Assembly (NCBI GenBank): GCA_024345305.1
Contig: BRON01000014.1
Coordinates: forward strand, 558,001-622,000
DNA from: Mrakia gelida
Taxonomy: Eukaryota; Basidiomycota; Tremellomycetes; Cystofilobasidiales; Mrakiaceae
DNA length: 64,000 nt
Direction of reading: 5' to 3'
Below are positions 1-10,983 of this stretch, piece after piece. Positions within the stretch are counted from its first letter, which is position 1; each line of letters opens with the position of its first letter. Position numbers and translations under genes: made by a program. The notes beneath the pieces are model-generated. The model saw only the letters and a program-made list of their open reading frames with translations. It did no database searches and was not told the DNA's origin.

Positions 1-1035
1 GAGAGAGCAGAGCGAGCCCAGACCAGACCAGGACTCAGCAAGCAGGAGTGACCGAACGGCTCACCTTCGACCTGTCTCGCTCGAAAAAGAGTCAACTTGC
101 CGCCGGTAGAAGAAAACGAAGATGGGCGATCACGAGCTAGAAGATGAGGGAAGGAAGGAGCGACCCTCTGAACAGAAAGCCCATGGCGGTCGAAGTCTTC
201 AGAAGTCTTGCCAATTGAAGGCGGAAAAAGGGACGACGCGTCGTCCCTCTTCGCACTCGAGCTGATCCTTCATCTTCAGCAGATCGAAGGCGATCACGAA
301 CTCCCAAGACCGAGCGGAGAGCTGAGAATCTATGCATGGACGAGGTGAGTCTTCGTAGAGGCGGTGTGACACTCGCGTTGAAGTCGAGCAGCGAGGCCTT
401 CGCAACTCCCCACAGATCCCCTCGTCGTTGCTCGAGCCGGAGAAGCTCGGGTAGCTAGCTGACCATCTTCTCGCGAACGGTCAAGCACGAGGAGATTTGT
501 ATGCAGGTCGACGCGTTTGTACGAATGTTTGGTTTGCTGAACTTCAGCTCATCTCTCAGACCTTCCTCGTCGTCTTTTCGACGCGTCGGTCCACCAGGAC
601 GACTCCTTCGCCATTTCGCTAGCCTCGCAATCTCCTCAACGTCATCGGAAGACTCTGGATTCGGGTTCTCGATCAGTACCTGGGTCTGGCAGGTCTAGCG
701 CAGCTCTTCTCTACTCTGCTTCTTCCAAGAAAAGTCGACGACTCGACGACGACGCGTCGTCCTTTTTTTTCCATCTCCTCTTCAGCCCGCCCTTCACAAC
801 TTCCAGGTACGCTGATCTACAGAGTTCATAACCAAAGAAAGAAAGTGACCGAAAACAAGATAGCAACGAGACTCGACTACTGTAGTTTACTCTACTCGAA
901 AAAAACAACAACAGCCGCGTCCGTCGTCCGCGAAAACTAACCAGGTCCAGTCCATCTCTCCCCTCTCCCGTCTTCCACCTCCGACTTCGACCCAGCCCAA
1001 CCCAGCACTCAGCCCATCCCGCGCACCGTCTACTG
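1..1035. other. No recognisable gene; 3' flank of the Cas1-type gene
   Basis: Short open frames exist on both strands but none shows a domain, a coherent splice pattern or codon use like the neighbours. The part nearest 1035 should hold the 3' untranslated region of the minus-strand O-acetyltransferase gene. Two long palindromes built on ACGCGT stand at about 230-245 and 745-760. A gene truncated by the window edge cannot be excluded. Confidence 0.5.
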
Positions 1036-4000
1036 CTACGGCCTCGGACTCAGCAAGTTCAACCCCCAGCAGAACACCACCATCGCCAACAACTTCAACC
1101 CCGGACTGTCCCTCAACCCAGCGAGACCTCCTTTGGCTTTGGACGAGACGGAGGGAGGGAGTCGGTTCATCCATGAGTCGTCGAGTTGTTGGGAGGAGGA
1201 GGAGGATGGGTCGTTGGGGTTGGCGTTGGAGGGGTTGGTTTCGAGGAGCGGGATTCCTTCTTCTCCTTCCCTCGATGGATCCTCCGACGCCGGTTGAGGA
1301 GGAGGAGGAGGAGCGACGACTGGGAGACCTTTCGGCTTCTTCGACTTCCCTACGAGGAACTCCGTCAACTGCCCCGTCGCCTGACTCATCTTCTGGCTGA
1401 TGTAGACGAAAATGATGGTCGAAACGACGATGTTGACGTATCTCCACCTCGTCCCTGGAACGACGATGAGGATCCCCTTGGTGTCGGCCGCGAGCCAAAT
1501 GTGGAACTGGAGGATGAACGTCTCGAGGGAGATTTGACCGATGAAGCAGAAGAGCCGCGAGTTGACCGAGCGAAGGAAGGGAGTTGCGTTTCGGAGGACG
1601 ACGAAGGCGAGGATTGGGACGAAGGAGACGATGGGGTGGTAGACGTTGTAGACGAATTTAGACTCCCTGCTGAGTTGGAACCAGAAGAACCAGACCATCG
1701 CGCCGACGCTCGCTCCGACGCTTCCCTTCACCGCCGTCGGGAACCAAGCGAGGTTGGGGATTCCGAGTTCCTTGAGCTTGATGTACGCGTAGGCGGTGAA
1801 CATTCCGAGGTAGACGACGAAGAGATCCAAGGTAACTCGGAAGGACCATTCCCTGGCGGACCACTGGATGTTGGCGACGGCGCCGAGGAAGTTGAAGATC
1901 GATTGGAGGATCCAGGTCGTCTTCATGAACCAGGTGACGAGGAGGAGGGAGACGACGAGTTTCGGGAGGAGGAAGATCGGGTTGTCGTTGTACTTGGAGC
2001 CGATGAGCATGCTGAAGTAGATGATGAGGTACCAGAAGGAGACGAGGGGCTGAAAGCGAAGAAAAGGGAGGAGGAAGAGGTCAGCTCGACGCGTCGAGGT
2101 ACCTGAGACGAGCTCGTCTTCTTCTCGTTCTCCTTCGACCCAGACTAGTCCCTCGAAATGCAGAAAAGGGAGGAGGTGCTAACCGAGAAGTAGTAGGAGA
2201 TGTAGTCGGTGTCCATGGTGTAGGCGAGGACGATGGGGAGGAGGTTGAGTCGAACCATGACCATCGCGATTCGAGCCATCCCGAAGTCGGCTTTCTTGAG
2301 GTAGAAGGTGAAGTGGCCGTCTGAGAGTCGGGAAGGGAGTTGGAAGAGTGCGAGGGAGAAGCGAGTCAGCGAGCGAACGCGAGGAAAGGTCGAGATCAAC
2401 GTGACGAAAGCGAGACACTCACACCCAGTCATGAAGAGGTAAGCCGCGACGAGAACTCGAACAGGGTTGTAGATACCCGAGATCTTGGACGCTCCTTGGT
2501 AGTGGTAGACGAGGATGATGACTGGAAACGTGGGGGAAGGAAAAGAACGCGAAGACGAGAGTCAGTTCAGGTCCAGTGTCCCAGCACGTCGTGCTTCGGA
2601 TTCCCTCGACTTCCCTCTCCTCCTCGTTTTGTCCTGCCCCCCCCCCCCCTCCCCCTTCTGCAGCAGACGAAAAACCTTCCCCTGCCAAAGTGACTATGCC
2701 GAGCAGCTAGAGCCTCCTCGCTGCATCACTCGACCTCTCGGAACGAGCGAGCGACGACGACCTTCTCCTTCTCAACCCAACCCAACTCGAAACAAAACGA
2801 TCTCTCTGAACTCACTCTGCATCCACCCCTTCCACTCATCGGTCTGCTCCCTATTCAAGAACCCCAGATCCTTCCCTCCCTCGCTCCTCTTGCACGTTCC
2901 CAACCCAACCGCCAACGCTCCCGCCAAAGCCAATCCAAACGTCCACGCGTCGTAAACCTTGTTCTCCTTGGACCAGAGACCCGTTCGATCGGCGAAGAAG
3001 GTCAAGCCGGTGCAGAGACCGAAGATGGTGAGGGTAAGGACGAGGTTGTCGTCCGTTGGGAAGAGGGAGGCGAGGCGGGGATGGGGAGCTGTTCATTCGA
3101 CGAGACGCGTCGACGAGAGGGAGAGAGCGAGGTTGAGGTCAGTTTCGAGCCAACGAGGAGGTTGCGAGGTAGGTGTATAAACGTTGAAAGTGCGACTCAC
3201 CCAGCTGCGACTGCAACAGCCTTCCTGTTGGGACCCAAGCGATCACGACGAAGAGGACGAGAGCCTGGAGCCAGTTGACGACGGGATACTTCTTGCAGCA
3301 CGTCTTGTCCATGGGGAACTTCTTCGGGAGTACGTCGTTGCATCGGAGGTTGTAGAGGATTTGAGCTTGAGTGTTGAGGATCTTGGGTGAGAAGTGAAGC
3401 CCGTCGGTCGTTTGGGAAGGGTCGAGGAGAGCGTTGAACGCGACGGGGAGAGAGATTGGAGGAGGAGCCGCTCGGGCTGAGGACGACGAGGATTTAGTAG
3501 AGGAAGTAGAGGAGTAGAGGAAGGAAGGATCCGGAGAGAGTCGAGCTGCCAGATCCGCGTTCATCGCGTCGATGTCGCCGTGCTTGAGGGTTTCCTTCCT
3601 TTCCGGGCTGAGGAGCTCTTGAACGGGTTCGAGGATGGGGAGGAAGATGATCTCGTCTGCAAGGAGTCCTCCTCCGATCTCTCCCTTGGTCGAGGAGGAC
3701 TGGGCGATGAGGGAGAAGGTCGAGTCGATTCGAGACTCCCAGGTTGCGAGACCTCCTGAGGACGGGTGACGGAGGTACCAGAGTCCTGAGCCGAGGATGA
3801 GGAGCGCGGGTTGGGGAGGGTGGGCGGGAGTGTAGGAGGGAACGGGGATGTGAGGGTTGGAGAGGAAGGTTTGGGTGTGGGTGAGGTTGAGGAAGCTGGG
3901 GAGAGGAGAAGGGAAGGGAGGTCAGCTTCGACGGAAGGAGGACGGCTGAGAGCTCGTTCGTTCGTTCGCCTCGTTCGAAATCTACAAGGGTAGAACTTCG

Positions 4001-4824
4001 CTCTTTGCGAGTCTACTCACGGGTCCCAAAAGAACTGAAACTCGAGGCCTCCTGTATAAAAATCGAGGCAAGAAAGACGATGGTCAGCTCTTTTAAGCCC
4101 ATCTCCTTCGAGGGATGTCGAGCTGGCGCGCGCGAACCCAAACCTTAGATCCAAAAGACTGACCTTGAGCGCTCTTCCATACGACGTCCTTGTGCTTCTC
4201 TCCTCCCTCTGGTGGACCTTCGGGTGCTGTAGGATCTGCGAGATGAGCCATGGAGTAGAAGAGTTGACGAGTAATGGAATCTCCGATGAAGACGAGCCGA
4301 CGGGAAGGGAGACACGTTTGGATCTGAGTCGGGTTGTAGTTGTTGGTCATGCAGCCTGGGGGAGGGAGGGAAGGGAAGATTTTCACGAGGTCAGTAGGTG
4401 TTGATCGTCGTCAAGGAGAGAGAAGAGGAGTCGTGGTCGTGAAGGAGGGGAGTGGGAGGCAGAAGGCAAAGACGAGAGGGAGGAGAACACAGAAGGAGGA
4501 AGGGAAGGAGAGTCTCAGAAAGATACTTACCATCAGGCTGCCATTGTTTGAAGTTGGGATCCATCCATTGACCCGTCGATAGAAGAGCTTTGCAGTGGTA
4601 TCGATCTCCAAAGTCTGAGTAGAAGAGAGGCAGCGAACGAGGAAGGAAGGAGGGTTCAGCTCGAGCTCAACATCCATCTCTCACGGTCCTCGTCCTTTGG
4701 ACTCACCTATCACAAAGTACCTCATCATAGCAGCCAGGAAGGCAACGCAGATGGTAGCTACGCAGGCATACTGAGGCCAGTTGGGGTTCAACGTAGACTT
4801 GGATTTGGAAGAGGAGGGAGGCAT
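1036..4824 (-). CDS. CAS1: Cas1/CASD1-type glycan O-acetyltransferase (SGNH domain plus multi-pass acyltransferase)
   Basis: Likely transfers acetyl groups to surface or secretory-pathway glycans, as Cryptococcus Cas1 does for capsule and human CASD1 for sialic acid (family knowledge). The N-terminus ([10 protein letters not shown]) is followed by one membrane segment. Exons near 4707-4824, 4531-4614, 4164-4355, 4021-4051 and 3201-3895 then encode the luminal SGNH part: a [10 protein letters not shown] stretch, the catalytic [11 protein letters not shown] block and a closing TDGLHF (DxxH) motif. Exons from about 3080 down to 1036 encode a chain of hydrophobic helices typical of the Cas1p acyltransferase domain, with landmarks [22 protein letters not shown] and LPKLVV. 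A Pro/Ser-rich tail with a last hydrophobic stretch ends at TAG 1036-1038. The frame stays open upstream to an ATG at 5112, so the start is not certain; 4824 gives the cleaner N-terminus. Full length looks family-like with no lesion. Confidence 0.9.
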
Positions 4825-5282
4825 CCTCGAGAAGAGAAGGGAGAGAAGGGACCGAGCTGGGGGGGCGGAAGTCGAAGGAGCGTGCAAGGGCGAAGGGAAG
4901 TAGGAAGTCGAAGGTGAAGGAGCAGGCGAAGAAGAGACCCGAAGGCGAGGTGACTGAGGGTAGGAGCTCGTTTTGAAGGGAGGGAGGGAGCCACGAAGGC
5001 GGGAGGGGAGGAGGGGAGAGGTGACTGGTGGCCGTGAGAGGTCGTTCGAAAGCGCAAGCGCGACCTCGACCGGTTTCCATCGTCTTTTCGGTGGAAAAAA
5101 ATTCTTGATCACGTCAAGGATGCATATCGTGTGTATTGATAAATCTATTGAGACAAAGACAGAAAAGTACCGTGTATGAAAATAAGAAATGGGCGAGAGA
5201 AGAGAAAGAGATCGCGTCGTGTTTGGATCTCGTCGTCAAGGTCGTGATTAGAAGATTAGAGGAGATAAGAGATACAGAGAGT
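4825..5282. promoter_or_regulatory. Intergenic: promoter of the Cas1-type gene, 3' end of the transporter gene
   Basis: This 458-bp gap lies between two head-to-tail minus-strand genes, so it must hold the promoter/5' leader of the O-acetyltransferase gene and the 3' untranslated region of the transporter gene. The frame of the O-acetyltransferase stays open back to 5112 in Ser/Pro-rich sequence. No specific operator is recognised. Confidence 0.45.
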
Positions 5283-8200
5283 CTAGTAGGAGAAGTAAGC
5301 GCTCCTTTTGCGTCGACTGAAGGAGTAGGTGACCAGGGAAGCGGCGAACAAGCCTGTGGGGAGGAAGAGGAGAGGAAGGGGAGGTCAGCGTCGCCGTCTT
5401 GCGCTTACAGGACCTCTCCCGCCTCGGTATATACTGAGATGACCGTATATACTGAGATGACTGCGGATGTCTCACCCATCGTAGCTCCGATTGCAACGGA
5501 GACCTGTCGCAGAGCGATTTGAGTGCCCATCTCAAAGGATCCAGACCCCTCGCTCTCGCTCATGGCAAGCCCACCGGCGGCAGCGAGACCTGGTCGAGAG
5601 AGAGAGAGATTCCAGAGTCAGCGAGACGAGGGAACAGATCGAGCCTCTCCTGATTTCTACTTACCGTTGGGAACGAGAAGGAGCACCGCCGTAGATTGAC
5701 TGCGAGACAGAAACGACGACCAAAGTCAACCTCGCGCTCGACGCGTCTCTCGACTCCCTCGTTCACTCACGTTGTGAACGCTGTTCCTCGAGCAAGACGA
5801 GACCACAGAGTACCGAGGATTCCGATGGTGAAAGCAGCGATAGCAGTTCTGAGACAAAGCCAGCATGAAGGGGGATCAGCAAGACTTCGAGAACGGGCGT
5901 GAGAGAAAGGCGAGAGACGAACGAGACTTCAGCTTGATCGGGAACCGCCTGCTTTGCAAAGTAGAGTACCACGTAGGCGCACGTGGCGATGACCATAGAA
6001 GCACAGAACTGAGGGGGGGAGGTGGGAAACAGGAGGTTACAAGCGAGATCAGCGACGAGGATCCGGGACGCGACGAAGACACGACTTACCTGCTTCGATC
6101 TCACAACTTCCTTCGTCCACATGGCAAGAGCGAAAGCAAATCCGGGAACAATGATGAAGAGGTACCAGGCCGAGATCGAGGACATGTACCAGCTGATGGG
6201 AAGGACGAAGAAAGGAGCGAGGAGTCAGCAGATCACTTCGTCCAGGAGCGTCTCTCCTTCGCTTCGATGCACTCACGGAAGGCCTTCTCTTCGCATACAG
6301 GTAACGGTTCCCGTGACTGTGGAGGCCGTCGAGTCGATGAAGGTGAAAGTCCCGTTCGAGATGGGGTTGGCGATGGAGGGATCGCTCGAGTTGAAAGTCC
6401 CCGTCAACGAGACTGTTGAGACGTCTCCTTTAGCCGCTGGGTACATGGCTGAAGAAGAAGGATCAACGCGTCGGCATGGGAAGATCGAGCGAGTCAGTGG
6501 ACAAGAGGATGGAGGGAAGAGAGCGAAAACGAGTCAGGGAAGAAGGCGAGAACGGAGGAAAAAATGACGCACCGACGAAGATCTCGGATCCAATCGAGAC
6601 CCCAACACCGAGGAACAGCGAAAGAACACATCCGTAGACGGTCCGAATGCTACCAGCGACCACGCTTCGAGACTGCGAGAAGAAGGGAAAGCGATCGTCA
6701 GCGAGAGAACGAGACTCGTCGAAGTCGAGACAAGACTCACCGCTAGTTCCAATGCTCCGTTCAGGATCTGCGAGGAGAAAAGCAGAAAAGACGATGAGAT
6801 CGTTTCAGGCACTACGCGATGAAGAGAATGGCAAGCTTACGATAAATCCGGGCAAGATCTGAGAAGGGCGGGAAAGAGAAGGGCTTGTCAGCGAAAGGAA
6901 AACGCGACGCCACTCATCGATCCTGCGTCGTCTTCCTCGCCGTAGCAGGACCTACCATAACGATACCCGCTGAAGCGGTAGCCTGATAGCAGAAGTATCC
7001 AGTAGCTGAGAGCCCCTTAGCGATGAAGGAGACGAGGATGGCCATCGCGATCTGAGAGAAAGAAGAGGGGTCAGTTTTGATCAGAGGTCGAGGAGGCGAA
7101 AGCGACGTGGACTCACCTCGAAGCAGTTGAGAAAGAGAGGATTGGTAGCGGCGAGGGTCAATTGACACAGTCCCATGAGGCTTCCGAGGATGAGAGACGC
7201 GAACATGTCGATCTGAAAAGGAGGAGGTGAGCTCGAAGCGACGCGATGAGTCGATGAAGACGACGAGCGAGAGGACGAACGAAAGATCCATCAAACGCAA
7301 CGGGAGCGGCGAAAAACGAACACATCTAGGGAGTGAAAGTAAAGAGAGAGATCAGCTCGCTGAACGAGAACAGACATGGTCAAGAGGGCAAGCGACTCAC
7401 TCCAATGATCGCGATTCGAGTCGAGAGGTTATGGAGAGAAGGAGCCATAGTGATCTCCTTGAGAAGACGAGATCCCTCCGAAGCTGATATAACGTCATGC
7501 AGAACATCTCGATTCTGGAAAGGGGTAGAAACCGAAGAGCAAAGTCAGTCGAGAGCGAGAAAGAAGACGCGTCGAGCTTCGTTGTCTCACCACGGCGTGA
7601 ACTCGAGCAAGCTTGGCTGAGTCGAGACTTCCAACGGCGCGAAGGAAAGCGGTTTCCGAGGTTTGCTTCCGAGGGTTGTTGAAGCAGAGGATGAGATGGG
7701 AGGGGAGGCTGAGAAGAGGGAGGAAGACGCGTCGAGTCGTCAGCTTCGGTGAGCGGACTAAACCGCGCAGGGCGACGAGTGAGCTTACTAGAAGAAGTGA
7801 GCGTCGAGCTGAGAGTAAATTTGAAGAGGCGTGAGCAATGAGCAACTGTTCGCGACCTTCGAGGTGAAAGAGAGCGAGGAGAGAGTATTTACCTCGAGAA
7901 CACGCGCCGTCGACTCCAGCTGAGACTCGAGCCGATGAGTAGGGCTTCCGAAGACCATATGAGCGTTGGCGAGTCGAACGATGAAGTCTCGGATTTGAGT
8001 CTGAGTTCCTCGATTCGATTTGCTGTAAGAAAGAACAAGACGATCGTCAGCCGTCGTTTCGAAGGCGACGCGTCGAAGGGACGAGACTCACATGTAGATC
8101 TCTCTCTGAACCCTCTCTCCTCGTTTACTCCCCACCCAGCCAGCATACCCTCCAGACTTGTTCCTCCTCCTCTTCTCTCCCTCGTGCTCAACATCAACCT

Positions 8201-10210
8201 CCGTCCCTCCGTCCTCCTCGAACGGAAACCCCTCCTCGTCCTCCTCGATCTCCTCCGGCGACTCTTGTAGCGTAGCTGTCGTCGATCCCTTGGGGGATGG
8301 GATACTGTTATGTCGCTCTCCCTCCGCGTACTCTCCTGGAAAGGCTTGGACTGCAGCCCCTTCCGTACGAAGCAGCTCGTTCGTGCCCTCTTCTGCGATC
8401 ACGTCGAGATGCTCGTCCTCCTGAGACCGTTCGTTGTAGTTGACGTGAGTCTCGTCGGCCTCGCTGTGGTCTGGTTCCGATTCCGACGACTGAGGAGTAC
8501 TTCGAGCGGCTTCCTCGCGCTCTGAGCGAACTCGTCTCCTCCTCTGGACGCGACGGTCGTGCTTTCGGTCCTCCTTCTCGCGTCGGTCGACTTCTTGTTT
8601 CATCTCGGGGTCCTCGACGGCCTCTCTGAAGGGGGAGATGGAGAAGACAGGAGAAAGTCAGTGAACGAGAAGAAGAGAGAAGAATGCCTATGGATGAGAC
8701 GAGAGAAGAGAGAGAATCACGACGCGAAAAAATCTCGAACTCACTGACGCGTGTACCTCGAAAGACGACGACCTCCGCTGCCACCGCTGACATCTCCTCG
8801 ATCTTCGTAGCTCCAGACAGGCGCAATCGTGGCACATGTAGGACTGACGACTCCAGAGAGGTTTCCTGAATGTCGGCGAGAAAGAAAAGGGTCAAAGTCA
8901 GTTCGGTTCGCGAACGCGAGTCATAATTTAGGATTGAGCAGAAGACTCACCTCTGATCAAGTCAATGGTCGCAGGGGGAAGTAGATCAGTAAAGAGATCG
9001 AGTGAAGATCTCAGGGAAGATCAATCACTCACGTTGTAGCGATGAGAGCAGCGATGGTTTGAAGAGGAGCGGTTCCGGCGTGCTCGTCGTTGGCCATCGA
9101 AGCTCGTCCTCCTGGATCGAGAGCGGAAAGGTAGTTCGAGATGCGACCTCCGATCTTCTTGGGGACCGACTTGGCGTGATGAGGGACGAGAGGGATGAAG
9201 GGTTCGTTGAGGTTCTGATGATGGGCGTCGTGTAAGTGACGAGGATCGAGGGTTGAGGAGGAGGAGGGACGCGAAACGATGAGAGGAGGGTTGGATGATG
9301 AGGCTGGGTTGGGAGATGTTTCAGTGGACGCGGAGCGGGTGAGAGGAGAGGGGGGAGGAGGTGCTTGGGGAGGTCGAGAGGGAGAGATGGCAGGGGTTTG
9401 ACCGGGGAGAGGATGGCTCGTCGTGGTGAACGGAGGATAGGCTGTCGCATCAGGTGCCCACCATCTCTGGAAGGAGCTTTGATGGAACTGCTGAGGGGTG
9501 GGTCGGATCGTCTTTTGAGTGAAGGAGTGGGAGGGGGCTGGAGGTGGTGGTCGAGTTGTCGAGTTGAGAGAAGCAGAGCGCTCCTCGACGGTCGGAAGTC
9601 CTCCTCCTGCTCCTGCTGAACCTCCCGACCCTTCCCTCTCTCCCCCAGGACCCGATCCACTCCTTCCAGAGCCTGCCGAGCGAGCCCTCCCAAGTCGACT
9701 CCCGCTGCGACTGAGATCCCTCTTCGAGCCTCGACTCGAACCCGATCCAGAGCGTCGCGAGCGAACGCTGTCCGACTCGTCTGGGTTGGCTCGTTTCCTA
9801 CGACGCTCGCGAAGAGAGTGAGTCTCGTTGGAGTCGTGAAGGGATCGAATGAGGTTTCCGAGGCCTCTGGAATCCTCCTCGTCGTCGTCGGATCCTGAAG
9901 CAGAAGCGTCCGAACTCGAGCTCGACGTCTCCTCCTCCCTCCTCCGACTCCCCCTCGAGGCTCGACTTGGTTGGCCAGGATTTTGAGGTTTTGTTGGACG
10001 AGAGCGAGGTCGAGACTCGTCCTGGGGAGTGGTGCCTCGTAAGGAGCTGAGGAGACCGGAGGGAGAGAAGCGAGTGAAGTTGGGCTCGGTGGTTTGGGAT
10101 TCCGTGACGTCGAGCTCGCTGAGGGAGGGAGGAGTTCGTCTTGTTGAGGTTGAGCGTCGAGTGGTAGATGGACGGCGGGGAGGGGGAGGGGGTTTCGATG
10201 GATTCGACAT
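5283..10210 (-). CDS. ThrE/Prm10-type (DUF1212) multi-pass membrane transporter with long disordered N-terminus
   Basis: The family contains bacterial threonine/serine exporters and the yeast pheromone-regulated protein Prm10; the substrate here is unknown. The first exon (about 9028-10210) encodes roughly 390 residues of Ser/Pro/Arg-rich disordered sequence ending near TAPLQTIAALIATT. A second charged exon lies near 8088-8603. The conserved domain begins near 8000 with FVRLANAHMVFGSPTHRLES and continues through TARVLEV and LIPHLILCFNNPRKQTSET. Membrane exons follow: MFASLILGSLMGLCQ, AMAILVSFIAKGLSATGYFC, GSIRTVYGCVLSLFLGVGVS, SAWYLFIIVPGFAFALAMWT, CASMVIATCAYVVLYFAKQA and LLVPNGLAAAGGLA. The last exon gives LFAASLVTYSFSRRK and stops at 5283. 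At least a dozen short introns interrupt it. A longer frame overlaps the first exon (9025-10878) but encodes no recognisable domain and is treated as a shadow. Confidence 0.88.
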
Positions 10211-10983
10211 GGGAGCGGAGGAGGAAGAGTGGTTGTGGTATGGATGGGTGAAAGGGCAGTGAGGCTAAAGGAAGCAGGGCTGAAGAAGAAAGGGAGGAGA
10301 AAAAGGTGAGCTCGATTTTCAGCCCACTCACAAGTCCGAACTTGAGAAATGAGCTCACGCGGTGAAGGAAAAGCTGGCTGTTTCGCTGGAGTATGTGTCG
10401 AAGGAGGAAGAAGTTCTGCAGGCGTTGGAGTTGTAAGCGAAAAGCAGGGTGTGCCAAAGAGGAAAGAACAGAAGGAGGGAGGGGACGACCGAGGGGGTCT
10501 GGAGATCCCCAGCTCGTCATGCTGCGAAATCGAATGAAAAAGAGTTTTCCCCTCGTGTGGGATCCTCCCTGAAACAGGCACGAGAAGCGTGCGAGACGGA
10601 TACACGCTGTCCCGAGTCCCGAAAGTTCTCCTGAAAAAGGGAATTGATTGGTTGAGGGAACGAGAAGAGAAGGAGGAACGACGGCCGAGCTCACGAGGCT
10701 CGAAGCTCGAAACTTTGAAGCTCTTCTTTTCTGGTGAGCAAATCGACATCAAGCGCACTGCAAATCGTCGAGCGAAGATCAGCGGAACTGTCCATCCGAG
10801 GAAGATCAAGCAGGTAATCACTCGAGAACGACGGACGAGCTCTCCGAACCTTGACTCGAGAAACTGCGTCGAGTTCAAAGTCAGTCGGAGGTCGCAGATG
10901 ACACGATGGGGGCAGCGAAGGTGTGAAACGCAATCTATCGATCTGTAAGTTAGTAGAGAAGGAAAGAGAGGGTCTCGACCCGC
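10211..10983. promoter_or_regulatory. Intergenic: presumed promoter of the ThrE-type gene
   Basis: The gap lies between the 3' end of the MFS permease gene and the ATG of the ThrE-type gene, both on the minus strand. Splice-like motifs occur near 10310-10330, so a 5' untranslated exon is possible. No conserved protein is visible in any frame. Confidence 0.4.

Noticed and set aside
1186..2106. A 306-codon plus-strand frame rich in Glu/Asp/Arg
   Set aside because: It is the antisense shadow of the membrane domain of the Cas1-type gene, whose minus-strand translation shows conserved helices.
9025..10878. A 617-codon open frame on the minus strand overlapping the start of the ThrE-type gene
   Set aside because: It is in a different frame from the exon that leads into the conserved membrane domain, has only low-complexity Ser/Pro/Arg content and no domain. 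Long shadow frames are expected in GC-rich, Ser/Pro/Arg-coding DNA.
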